A stretch of DNA of 64,000 bases, from contig NZ_VJXY01000002.1 in NCBI RefSeq assembly GCF_014831675.1, positions 124,001 to 188,000 on the forward strand, written 5' to 3'. Under the pieces are notes generated by a model that ran no database searches, was not told the DNA's origin, and saw nothing but the letters and a program-made list of their open reading frames with translations. Position numbers and translations under genes: made by a program. Shown in pieces: positions 45,583-54,810 of the stretch. Origin of the DNA: Komarekiella delphini-convector SJRDD-AB1 (GTDB lineage Bacteria; Cyanobacteriota; Cyanobacteriia; Cyanobacteriales; Nostocaceae). How positions within the stretch are numbered: the first letter of the stretch is position 1; each line of letters opens with the position of its first letter.

Positions 45583-46014
45583 TTATGGCAAAAGATGGGT
45601 TAAAAATGCATATTTTTTTACCACTCTATTGCCTATTAAGTGTTCTTGGATAATCCGCTCAATGACTTCCGAGTTTGCTTGGCGATACCAGATACCATCC
45701 GGGTAAACAACCATTATCAGTCTAGAACAACAAACACGCAAGCAATTAGCCTTAGTTCTAAAGACATAAATGGGACGACTATCTTGCGTCTGGTCGAGTT
45801 TTAGCTCTTTAAGTCGCGTTTTCAAGTATTCCCAAGACTCCAGACTAGCTTGTTTTGAGCAGCACTTAGCAATTTGGTCAGCACAAACAAAAATGTGTCG
45901 CTGAATTTTAGCCAGTCCTAGAGATTCTACACAATTACTTAGGGCTTTATGTTCTGGAGATTTAGTAGTTTTGGGGATTGGATGGCTGGACTGGATCACT
46001 GGATTGTTACTCAT
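45583..46014 (-). CDS. Thioredoxin-like (2Fe-2S) ferredoxin domain protein
   Basis: 143 aa. The Cys pattern C44-x6-C51-C52 and C91-x3-C95-C96 (FVCADQIAKCC, NCLRVCCSR) fits the thioredoxin-like [2Fe-2S] ferredoxin family. VYPDGIWYRQ near 103 and a conserved helix (EVIERIIQEHLI) support it. It is likely a cytosolic electron-transfer or sensor protein; the partner is unknown. It diverges from groES by about 245 bp. Confidence 0.85.
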   Translation of the reverse strand: MSNNPVIQSSHPIPKTTKSPEHKALSNCVESLGLAKIQRHIFVCADQIAKCCSKQASLESWEYLKTRLKELKLDQTQDSRPIYVFRTKANCLRVCCSRLIMVVYPDGIWYRQANSEVIERIIQEHLIGNRVVKKYAFLTHLLP

Positions 46015-46161
46015 CGAGCGGCTCCCTGATTACAGTTCTATAACAATTTCCCAGGTTTGCAAATAAAGTTGTCTATATAAAAATATTCGGAACTTACGGA
46101 ACGGAACCTGAAAGTCAAGAATAATTAAGCATTTATACTTAAGTAGTCCTGCGTTCCTCTA

Positions 46162-46177
46162 GTTCGGGAACCCGTAC
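46162..46177 (+). promoter_or_regulatory. K-box match upstream of groESL
   Basis: GTTCGG-GAAC-CCGTAC matches every fixed base of the K-box (GTTCGG-NNAN-CCNNAC) reported in cyanobacterial groE promoters for light and heat response independent of HrcA. It lies 12 bp before the -35 box. Confidence 0.75.
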
Positions 46178-46188
46178 TAAGGAAATTG

Positions 46189-46218
46189 TTGCCATTGCAT
46201 GATGCTTTTCGGTAAATT
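46189..46218 (+). promoter_or_regulatory. groES promoter, sigma-70-like
   Basis: -35 TTGCCA (46189-46194, 5/6 match), 18-bp spacer, -10 TAAATT (46213-46218, 4/6 match). Predicted start is near 46225, inside the CIRCE operator. Confidence 0.6.
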
Positions 46219-46243
46219 AGCACTCAGGAGTCGAGAGTGCTAA
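46217..46243 (+). promoter_or_regulatory. CIRCE operator of groESL
   Basis: TTAGCACTC (46217-46225), 9-bp spacer, GAGTGCTAA (46235-46243): a perfect CIRCE, the binding site of the HrcA heat-shock repressor. It overlaps the -10 box and predicted transcription start. Confidence 0.97.
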
Positions 46244-46260
46244 ACTCTGGAGAAATTATT

Positions 46261-46572
46261 ATGGCAGCTGTATCTCTAAGCGTTTCTACAGTTAAACCTT
46301 TAAGCGATCGCGTTTTTGTGAAAGTGAGCGCCTCTGAAGAAAAAACCGCAGGTGGTCTGTATTTACCCGACACCGCTAAAGAAAAGCCCCAGGTAGGGGA
46401 AGTAGTCGCCCTTGGCCCTGGCAAGCGTAACGACGACGGTAGCCGTCAGGAATTGGAAATTAAAGTCGGCGACAAGGTGTTGTACTCCAAGTACGCCGGC
46501 ACCGACATCAAGCTCGGCACTGAAGAATATGTACTGCTTTCTGAAAAAGATATTTTAGCAGTCGTTATCTAA
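46261..46572 (+). CDS. groES: Co-chaperonin GroES
   Basis: Lid of the GroEL folding chamber, 103 aa. The ATG at 46261 has GGAG 8 bp upstream; the open frame extends a little further up, to 46237, into the CIRCE region. Motifs [21 protein letters not shown] (mobile loop), [10 protein letters not shown] and [14 protein letters not shown] are intact. It is followed by groEL after a repeat-filled 155-bp spacer. Confidence 0.97.
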   Translation: MAAVSLSVSTVKPLSDRVFVKVSASEEKTAGGLYLPDTAKEKPQVGEVVALGPGKRNDDGSRQELEIKVGDKVLYSKYAGTDIKLGTEEYVLLSEKDILAVVI

Positions 46573-48365
<1,793 letters not shown>

Positions 48366-48397
48366 TATTCTGTAATCAGTCATTTATATTGAAAAAC

Positions 48398-48429
48398 AGC
48401 TGCTTCCTGATGGAGGCGGCTATTTTTTT
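48398..48429 (+). terminator. Rho-independent terminator of groESL
   Basis: AGCTGCTTCC (48398-48407) pairs with GGAGGCGGCT (48412-48421) around TGAT, ten pairs including G-U, followed by ATTTTTTT. Confidence 0.9.
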
Positions 48430-48482
48430 GTTGGAACGGAGAAAGAACAGGGGAGGGCAATCGCACTTGGCGTTTTTGATTT

Positions 48483-48710
48483 TCAAGATTGGTTAAGAAA
48501 ATCGTCTGGCTGAATGCCAGCTTGTTTTAAAATCGCACGCAATATTCCCTCTGGCATATCACCTAAATGATTGGGAATAGTAGTATAACGATTAGTTTCA
48601 GGATTAAACCAAATTTCATGGCTTCCTGCGGACTGACGGTAAAAAATAAACCCAAAAGATTTGATAATTTTGATAATCTGTCTATAGCTAAACCCAGCTA
48701 ACCTACCTAT
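48483..48710 (-). CDS. hicA: HicA-family toxin frame without a standard start codon
   Basis: A 75-codon frame with a full HicA sequence: RLAGFSYRQIIKIIKSFGF, AGSHEIWFN with the catalytic His, RYTTIPNH and a C-terminal LRAILKQAGIQPDDFL. HicA is a small dsRNA-binding-fold RNase. No ATG, GTG or TTG exists before the middle of the protein, and a TAA lies two codons upstream. The codon at the expected start is ATA (48708-48710). It is 7 bp after hicB on the same strand, so the locus is otherwise normal. It may be translated from ATA, or be a freshly disabled toxin. The body shows no other damage. Confidence 0.75.
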   Translation of the reverse strand: MGRLAGFSYRQIIKIIKSFGFIFYRQSAGSHEIWFNPETNRYTTIPNHLGDMPEGILRAILKQAGIQPDDFLNQS

Positions 48711-48717
48711 GAATTAA

Positions 48718-48948
48718 CTACTGACTTACAACTAAAGGATAGTTAAACTGCTCAGCTATTGGTTGCAAATAATCTGGTTCATTGTTTTGAGACTGAGCTT
48801 CTAGTAACTTACGTGCTACATCATGAGCAATTTCTAAAGTTTCCGCGACCGTACGTCCTTGAGTAACTAAGCCTTGAAGCTCATCAGATGTTGCTAAATA
48901 AACTCCTTCTGGTAATTTTTCAATGTGGATGTTTAGTAATCTTTCCAT
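48718..48948 (-). CDS. hicB: HicB-family antitoxin
   Basis: 76 aa, the short HicB form with the degenerate RNase-H-like fold: EKLPEGVYLATSDELQGLVTQG and TVAETLEIAHDVARKLLE. The long-type C-terminal DNA-binding domain is missing, as in other short HicB proteins. It should neutralise HicA. It is encoded just before hicA, an antitoxin-first order. Confidence 0.85.
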   Translation of the reverse strand: MERLLNIHIEKLPEGVYLATSDELQGLVTQGRTVAETLEIAHDVARKLLEAQSQNNEPDYLQPIAEQFNYPLVVSQ

Positions 48949-49065
48949 TATTTATGTAGACATTACTTGTTGAGGTTGTCTAATTGTTAGAATATCGCTT
49001 TCTTAAAATTTTGGTTTTGGAGTTACGATCAAATAAGTTTAACATTGCATCTAATGTGAAAAATA

Positions 49066-49281
49066 ATGCTACCTTTTAAGAAAAAAATTGTTACTGATGA
49101 AGCCATGCGTCCGGTAGCAGTATTGATTGATTACCAGGACTGGCAGCAAATTGAGAAGATATTAGAGGAGCATCAATCACAAAAAAAACAAGAATTTGAT
49201 TTAAACAAGTATAAGGGTGTAATTAAATTAACTCAAGACCCTCTGGAATATCAGCAGCAAATTAGGGACGAGTGGCGTTGA
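49066..49281 (+). CDS. Antitoxin of a VapBC-type pair
   Basis: 71 aa, Phd-like. The N-terminal KKKIVTDEAMRPVAVLIDYQ resembles the Phd/YefM fold, and the C-terminal acidic/aromatic tail (LTQDPLEYQQQIRDEWR) is typical of toxin-binding peptides. Its last 4 bp overlap the toxin start. Function is inferred from the neighbouring PIN protein. Confidence 0.82.
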   Translation: MLPFKKKIVTDEAMRPVAVLIDYQDWQQIEKILEEHQSQKKQEFDLNKYKGVIKLTQDPLEYQQQIRDEWR

Positions 49282-49646
49282 TACAACCTTTAATATTGTT
49301 AGATACAAATATAGCCTTATATTTTTTGGGTGGTCGGTTGGTAAATCCACTACCATCAGGACAATATTTTATTTCAGTGATTACTGAGATTGAATTACTC
49401 TCTTATCCGAGTTTTAGTCTAGAAGAAGAAACACAAATTATTGATTTTTTAAATAAAATTAGAGTTGTCGGTGTTGATAATAATATTAAGAATTTAACAA
49501 TCGAATTTCGCAAACAATATAAACTCAGGCTTCCTGACGCAATAATTGTAGCAACTGCAAAATATCTAAACGCAATATTGTTTACGAATGATATAAGACT
49601 GGCTAGATTAATAGAAATTAACACTCAAACGGTACAAATTGTGTAA
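49278..49646 (+). CDS. vapC: PIN-domain toxin, VapC family
   Basis: 122 aa from TTG at 49278 (TTGA overlap with the antitoxin), or 124 aa from the GTG at 49272. PIN acidic residues are in place: LLDTNIALY (Asp), TEIELLSYP (Glu), LPDAIIVATA (Asp) and FTNDIR (Asp). VapC toxins are Mg-dependent RNases that cut tRNA or rRNA. It sits within 1 kb of the HicBA locus. Confidence 0.9.
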   Translation: MIQPLILLDTNIALYFLGGRLVNPLPSGQYFISVITEIELLSYPSFSLEEETQIIDFLNKIRVVGVDNNIKNLTIEFRKQYKLRLPDAIIVATAKYLNAILFTNDIRLARLIEINTQTVQIV

Positions 49647-50108
49647 TTGTTAGCGATCGCCTATTTTGAGATCAGGTGTTTGCCTCGTCATTCCTAATCG
49701 CAATCAATAATTCACGCCAAAAAATGTCTAGAGGCAATGGCTTACCTTATGCAATCTATTCGGAAAATAAATTGTGCCTAATGCTAATTAAAAGCTATCC
49801 TACTTACGGGATTTACTCTACTATAAAGAGCAAGTTACTTTAAAAAATTGGGCACTATTAACTTAGGGCGATCGCTTACACGATTCTATTTCTAAAATTT
49901 TACCAGCCATAATTATATTAGCGAGTTATTTTTTGGCAAAAAACCCAGTGCAGTTAAACCAAGCAGAAAAATCCCTAGTCCATTGATATCAAATTACTAG
50001 TAAATAATATTTGTTGCATGAGAGGAAAACTAAAATTTATAGAAAAAATTTGCTCCAAATGCAACTAATTTTACAAAAATTTACTTTTACCCCAAACCTT
50101 GTCGCGAC
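49647..50108. other. Spacer after the VapBC pair
   Basis: About 460 bp with no supported gene. One HIP1-like octamer lies near 49653, and GCGATCGC occurs again near 49868. It must contain the promoter of the kinase gene. Confidence 0.45.
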
Positions 50109-51254
50109 ATGAATTTACAATCTTCTCGCTCTGACAAAATTTTGGTTGTCGATGACTCTCCTGATAACGTATTTTTGATTAAAACAATCTTGGAAGAAGA
50201 AGGTTACACAATTAGCACCGCAGAAAATGGTATTTCAGCATTGGCAGAACTTAAAGCATCTCCTTGTGACTTAGTGTTGCTGGATCTAATGATGCCAGGA
50301 ATGGACGGGTACGAAGTTACCAAGCACATTCGTGGAGATATGAAGTTACCGCAATATATCCCAATACTGCTGATCACCGCCCATGATGCGCCCAATGTCG
50401 CCCGCGGGTTAGATTTGGGTGCTGATGATTTTATCCGCAAACCTGTAACTGTAGATGAATTGCTAGCTAGGGTGCGATCGCTTTTGCGTTTGAAGCATAG
50501 TATGGATGAACGCGATGAAATTGCCCGCCAGCGAGAAGACTTTGTTTCGCGCCTTACCCACGATTTACGCACTCCGTTAGTGGCGGCTGATCGGATGTTG
50601 ATGCTGTTTCAGCAGGGTGCTTTAGGAGGTTTATCATCGCAAATGCAGGAAGTAATTGCCATCATGGCTCGCAGCAATACTAATCTGCTTTCTATGGTCA
50701 ATACTTTATTGGAAGTTTATCGCTTTGAAGCCGGCCGTAAAACTTTGGCGCTTCAACCAGTTAATCTGAGTAGGTTGCTAGAGGAGGTAACTGGAGAATT
50801 GACACCTTTGGCTCAAGCCAAAACACTATCAATAAATCTAGATTTTACTGAGGATTTAAGCACGAATACAGTGATGGGCGATCGCTTAGAACTGCATCGT
50901 TTATTCACTAACCTCATAGGTAATGCTATCAAATTTACTGATTCTGGTTCTGTTACCATTCGTCTGACATCTCAACGCCAATTAGACGAAAGCAACCAGT
51001 CTCAGTTATCTTGGAAATCCAATTCTGTTGATTACATGAGCATAGAAATAGCAGATACCGGCCCAGGTATTTCCTCTCAAGAACAAGCTACCTTATTTGA
51101 ACGATTTCGCCAGGGTAGCCATAAGAGTTCTGGTAGTGGCTTAGGATTGTATCTTTCCCGCCGAATTGTCGAGGCCCATCAAGGCACAATCCGCCTCAAT
51201 TCACATCTGGGTGAAGGTAGTAAATTTATTGTACTTCTACCTCTAAAATCATAA
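50109..51254 (+). CDS. Response regulator-histidine kinase hybrid
   Basis: 381 aa, soluble. A receiver domain (residues 10-125) has VDDSPDNVFLIK and phospho-acceptor Asp in DLVLLDLMMPGMDGYE near 57. A HisKA domain follows with FVSRLTHDLRTPLVAAD (His near 152), then HATPase_c with NLIGNAIKFTD near 275, DTGPGIS, and GSGLGLYLSRRIVEAH. The REC-HK order with no sensor suggests it takes phosphate from another kinase. The signal and target are unknown. It has no adjacent regulator. Confidence 0.9.
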   Translation: MNLQSSRSDKILVVDDSPDNVFLIKTILEEEGYTISTAENGISALAELKASPCDLVLLDLMMPGMDGYEVTKHIRGDMKLPQYIPILLITAHDAPNVARGLDLGADDFIRKPVTVDELLARVRSLLRLKHSMDERDEIARQREDFVSRLTHDLRTPLVAADRMLMLFQQGALGGLSSQMQEVIAIMARSNTNLLSMVNTLLEVYRFEAGRKTLALQPVNLSRLLEEVTGELTPLAQAKTLSINLDFTEDLSTNTVMGDRLELHRLFTNLIGNAIKFTDSGSVTIRLTSQRQLDESNQSQLSWKSNSVDYMSIEIADTGPGISSQEQATLFERFRQGSHKSSGSGLGLYLSRRIVEAHQGTIRLNSHLGEGSKFIVLLPLKS

Positions 51255-51420
51255 AAAAATTAAAATATAAAATATGAATTATTAAATTTTTAAAATTAAA
51301 AGTTTATAACTTTTTAATAGGTAAAGTTTAATTTTTAAAATAACTATTGTATATATGTTTTTTGATAAACTAAAAATAATTATTTATATATATTAATACT
51401 TGTATTAATTTCACAAAAAA

Positions 51421-52803
51421 ATGATTAATACTGAATTATCAAACATTACTGAGATTCTTCTTAATCAGCGTAAGTTTTTTCAAACTGGCAAAACTAAAGA
51501 TGTTGATTTTCGTATTGAACAACTTAAAACTCTCAAGCAAGCAATTCTTGAGCATGAACAAGCAATAATTCAGGCATTACAAGCGGATTTACGTAAGCCA
51601 GAATTTGAGATTTACATAACAGAACTTAGCATAATCAAGGAAGTGGATTATGCCATAAAACATCTCAAAACTTGGATCAAACCCAAAAAAGTAGCAGTTT
51701 CCTGGGAGTTTTTTTCCTACTCAGCCCGAATTCATTCAGAACCGTTGGGGGTTGTTTTAATTATCGGCCCTTGGAATTATCCATTCAATTTAATTATTTC
51801 ACCGTTAGTTGGTGCGATCGCCGCAGGAAATTGTACAGTTATCAAACCTTCAGAACTTGCCCCGCATACTTCTCATATCCTTGCTGAGATTCTTGCTAAA
51901 TATTTTGACCTAGATTATATTGCAGTGCTAGAAGGAGGCGTAGAAACCAGTCAAAAACTACTAATAGAAAAGTTTGACCATATCTTTTTTACTGGTGGTA
52001 CAGCCGTGGGTAAAGTCGTCATGGCAGCAGCGGCAAAACACCTCACACCAGTTACTTTAGAATTAGGCGGTAAAAGTCCTTGTATTGTAGATACTAATAT
52101 TAATCTTGAACATACCATTAGACGAATTACTTGGGGGAAGTTTCTGAATGCTGGACAAACTTGTATCGCACCCGACTATCTTTTAGTTGACAAGAAAATC
52201 AAAAAAGATTTAGTAGATGGGCTGCAAAAATGTTTAAAAGAATTTTATGGCGGCCAGCCAGACAAAAGTCCTGATTATGCCAGAATTATCAACCAAAAAC
52301 ACTTTGATAGGTTAGTTAACTTCCTTAAAGATGGTGAAATTATCATCGGTGGAGAAACTAAATCTTCAGAGCGTTATATTGCCCCCACATTAATTGATAA
52401 TGTCTCTTTAGTAGATCCTATAATGCAGGAAGAAATTTTTGGCCCTCTGCTACCCATAATTGAATATACTAATATCGCTGAAGCGATCGCTTGGATTAAC
52501 TCTCAACCAAAGCCCTTAGCTTTATACTTATTTTCTCAAAATAAAAACCTGCAAAAGCGCGTTTTGCAGGAAACTTCATCTGGTGGAGTCTGTATCAACG
52601 ACACACTTATGCAGTTTGGTATTTCATCTTTACCGTTTGGTGGTGTGGGAGATAGTGGTATTGGCAACTATCACGGTAAAACTAGTTTCGATATTTTTTC
52701 CCATGACAAAAGTGTATTACAAAACTCCTTGTGGCTGGATTTAAAATGGCGGTACGCTCCCTATAAAGGTAAATTACCTCTAATAAAGAAACTTCTGGGT
52801 TAA
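51421..52803 (+). CDS. Aldehyde dehydrogenase (class 3 type)
   Basis: 460 aa, NAD(P)-dependent. The Glu motif is LELGGKSP near residue 218, the catalytic Cys is in NAGQTCIAPD near 248, and the GPWNYPFNL segment near 117 is typical of class-3/fatty-aldehyde dehydrogenases. In cyanobacteria, members of this class oxidise aldehydes such as fatty and apocarotenoid aldehydes. It has a C-terminal hydrophobic stretch of modest length only. An A/T-rich 166-bp spacer precedes it. Confidence 0.93.
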   Translation: MINTELSNITEILLNQRKFFQTGKTKDVDFRIEQLKTLKQAILEHEQAIIQALQADLRKPEFEIYITELSIIKEVDYAIKHLKTWIKPKKVAVSWEFFSYSARIHSEPLGVVLIIGPWNYPFNLIISPLVGAIAAGNCTVIKPSELAPHTSHILAEILAKYFDLDYIAVLEGGVETSQKLLIEKFDHIFFTGGTAVGKVVMAAAAKHLTPVTLELGGKSPCIVDTNINLEHTIRRITWGKFLNAGQTCIAPDYLLVDKKIKKDLVDGLQKCLKEFYGGQPDKSPDYARIINQKHFDRLVNFLKDGEIIIGGETKSSERYIAPTLIDNVSLVDPIMQEEIFGPLLPIIEYTNIAEAIAWINSQPKPLALYLFSQNKNLQKRVLQETSSGGVCINDTLMQFGISSLPFGGVGDSGIGNYHGKTSFDIFSHDKSVLQNSLWLDLKWRYAPYKGKLPLIKKLLG

Positions 52804-52820
52804 AAATTAAAAATCAAGAG

Positions 52821-52862
52821 TTATGAGTCAGGAGTTAAAAATTCTTAATTCCTGACTCCTAA
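52821..52862. terminator. Long hairpin between convergent genes
   Basis: GAGTCAGGAGTTAA (52825-52838) pairs with TTAATTCCTGACTC (52845-52858), one G-U pair, loop AAATTC, and GTTA/TAAC extend the base (52820-52823 / 52860-52863). It lies between the convergent aldehyde dehydrogenase and sulfite-oxidase-like genes and reads the same on both strands. There is no long T-run. Confidence 0.65.
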
Positions 52863-52865
52863 CTA

Positions 52866-53471
52866 TTAAAACCCAAAGGCGCTACTGTAACGCTCCTCTG
52901 TCCAGGGTTCGCCACGGCGATGGTAGCCATTACGCTCCCAAAAGCCAAGTTCTTCGCGGCCTAAAAACTCCAAACCATTGATCCACTTAGCGCTTTTCCA
53001 AGCGTAGAGATGGGGAACAACTAACCGCATTGGGCCACCATGTTCCGCTGGTAACGGCTCACCAAAGACTTTAAGGGCAAAAAAGTTTTCTTCGCGCAAA
53101 AAATCTTCCATTGAAATGTTGGTGGTGTAACCGCCATAGCAGTGTTCCATAATATGCGCTGATTTTGGATCTACTTCAATTAGACTCATAAAGTCTGTCA
53201 CTTTAATGCCAGTCCATTTGACATCCAATTTAGACCAACGCGTTACACAGTGGAAATCTGCCGTGAAATCATGCTGAGGTAGTGCTATGAAGTCTGACCA
53301 AGTGAAAGTGACAGGTTTTGCTAAACCCCAAACGCGAAATTCCCATTCCTCGGTGCTAACTCGAGGGGTTGCACCATAAGTTAATACGGGGAATCCTTTG
53401 GCCAGGTGTTGGCCTGGAGGGACGCGTTCGCTTTCTTCCTTTTCTGGTTTTTGAAAAAATTTTCCTAGCAT
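52866..53471 (-). CDS. Sulfite-oxidase-like molybdopterin oxidoreductase
   Basis: 201 aa, a single molybdopterin-binding domain. The Mo-ligand Cys75 is in DFHCVTRWSKLDVKW. GGYTTNISMEDFL, LPAEHGGPMRLVVPHLYAWKSAKW and FWERNGYH are family blocks. It has no signal peptide or Tat motif, so it is likely cytosolic. The substrate is unknown; it is distinct from MsrP, which has a Tat signal. Confidence 0.92.
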   Translation of the reverse strand: MLGKFFQKPEKEESERVPPGQHLAKGFPVLTYGATPRVSTEEWEFRVWGLAKPVTFTWSDFIALPQHDFTADFHCVTRWSKLDVKWTGIKVTDFMSLIEVDPKSAHIMEHCYGGYTTNISMEDFLREENFFALKVFGEPLPAEHGGPMRLVVPHLYAWKSAKWINGLEFLGREELGFWERNGYHRRGEPWTEERYSSAFGF

Positions 53472-53632
53472 AGTCGTAGAAAAATAAGTTTTCTCAAGAT
53501 ATTTACAAGCTTTTTTGCAGATTAGCTAAAAGCTAGGAGAACCAGATATTTTACTTGTTATTTATCACTCCCAGAGGATTAAGCCGCTGGGATTTTATCA
53601 AAGGCAAGCTAATTCCAAACTCACGCGAGTTT

Positions 53633-53806
53633 TTATGATTCTTCTTCCTCTTCTTCAGCTGTTGGATAAACAAATGTAGAACGTCCAGTTAAAATCGACT
53701 TGCCTAGAGAGAGAGCTTTCTGAGCTTCAACAACAGCTTTGTGCCTCCAGGTAGCTCGGCGTTTATCTCGTTTAGACTTGGACGTTTTCTTCTTAGGGAC
53801 AGCCAT
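53633..53806 (-). CDS. rpmF: 50S ribosomal protein L32
   Basis: 57 aa from the ATG at 53806 ([20 protein letters not shown]); a longer frame to 53863 is not needed. It lacks the Cys4 zinc site, as in other cyanobacteria. The tail is acidic (TAEEEEEES). Confidence 0.96.
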   Translation of the reverse strand: MAVPKKKTSKSKRDKRRATWRHKAVVEAQKALSLGKSILTGRSTFVYPTAEEEEEES

Positions 53807-54023
53807 ATTAGCGGAGATCGCAATTCTTGACAACCTTTTTATTCTAAGCGATCTACTGACCAAAGAAAGTATGAAGAATTAAACAGGCAGTCTAGAACGT
53901 AGCATTTGGAATATATAGGACTCCTATTTGATTTTTGAAATACACGTCTGGTAGGCTTTGCCACCATACATCACTTAAAATTCACATATCATTTAAGATT
54001 CCTATAGTGTTTTATCTTCTTGA

Positions 54024-54611
54024 TTAGCGTTTATCTAGCGCCCCATTTGGAGGCGCTTCCATCATCGGTATCTTATCGGTAGCTTCCTCTGTTGTTGCAG
54101 GCTTGGTGGGTTGAGGTACTGCGGGGCTACTAACAGTAGCGGCTGGAACTGAATTAGAGGTTGTTTGATTTTCAAAGAACAGTAGCGATCGCGCAGTTTT
54201 GAAGTAAGTTGCCCAGCGTTGAGCATCTGGACGCGATCGCCATTGTGGACGGCTAACTTCTAATGTCAGGACTGGTGCGATCGCTCCATAACTTTGTACG
54301 GATATGATGATTGAAACATCTGTCACCAAGATATCTTGATCAAAGCTCCGCTGAGCAGCTGCTCTAGCAGCCGCTTCTGCCCTTCGCAGAATGGTTTCGT
54401 AGTTTTCTTCTGGTAGGCGGTCAATAGCCAGGTCAACTCTAGCGGTGTAAGCTCGCACAATCTGAGGTGCGATCGCTTCGGTCAAAAGCCATGTAGGAAC
54501 TGTAGATATGAGCAAAACTACTAAAGGAACTATCCGGATTCTTGTGGCAATTTGGCTAATAACTGAGAAGGGGATGATCGATGATGGTAGGTGAGCATAA
54601 TTTTTGCTCAT
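54024..54611 (-). CDS. Unknown protein with N-terminal membrane segment
   Basis: 195 aa. A hydrophobic helix at about 27-46 (VPLVVLLISTVPTWLLTEAI) leads to a conserved-looking domain (YTARVDLAIDRLPEENYETI; ILVTDVSIIISVQSYGAIAP; SRPQWRSRPDAQRWATYF). A Pro/Thr-rich tail follows. I do not recognise the family. It is probably membrane-anchored with the domain in the periplasm. Confidence 0.72.
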   Translation of the reverse strand: MSKNYAHLPSSIIPFSVISQIATRIRIVPLVVLLISTVPTWLLTEAIAPQIVRAYTARVDLAIDRLPEENYETILRRAEAAARAAAQRSFDQDILVTDVSIIISVQSYGAIAPVLTLEVSRPQWRSRPDAQRWATYFKTARSLLFFENQTTSNSVPAATVSSPAVPQPTKPATTEEATDKIPMMEAPPNGALDKR

Positions 54612-54810
54612 AACCTTGTAACTCCTTATTGATGATCTGTAATGGTAATTCGGTGGAAGTATTTTTCGCCATTATAAGGTAACAAAAATTACATTTTATC
54701 TAAAAATTTGATCCGAGTCACCTAGACTAAAAAATATAAGTTAGCTTTGCCCCAACAACAAAGTTAATTGCAATTTTAAGACCAGCAAACAATAACTGAC
54801 AAAGAGCGGG

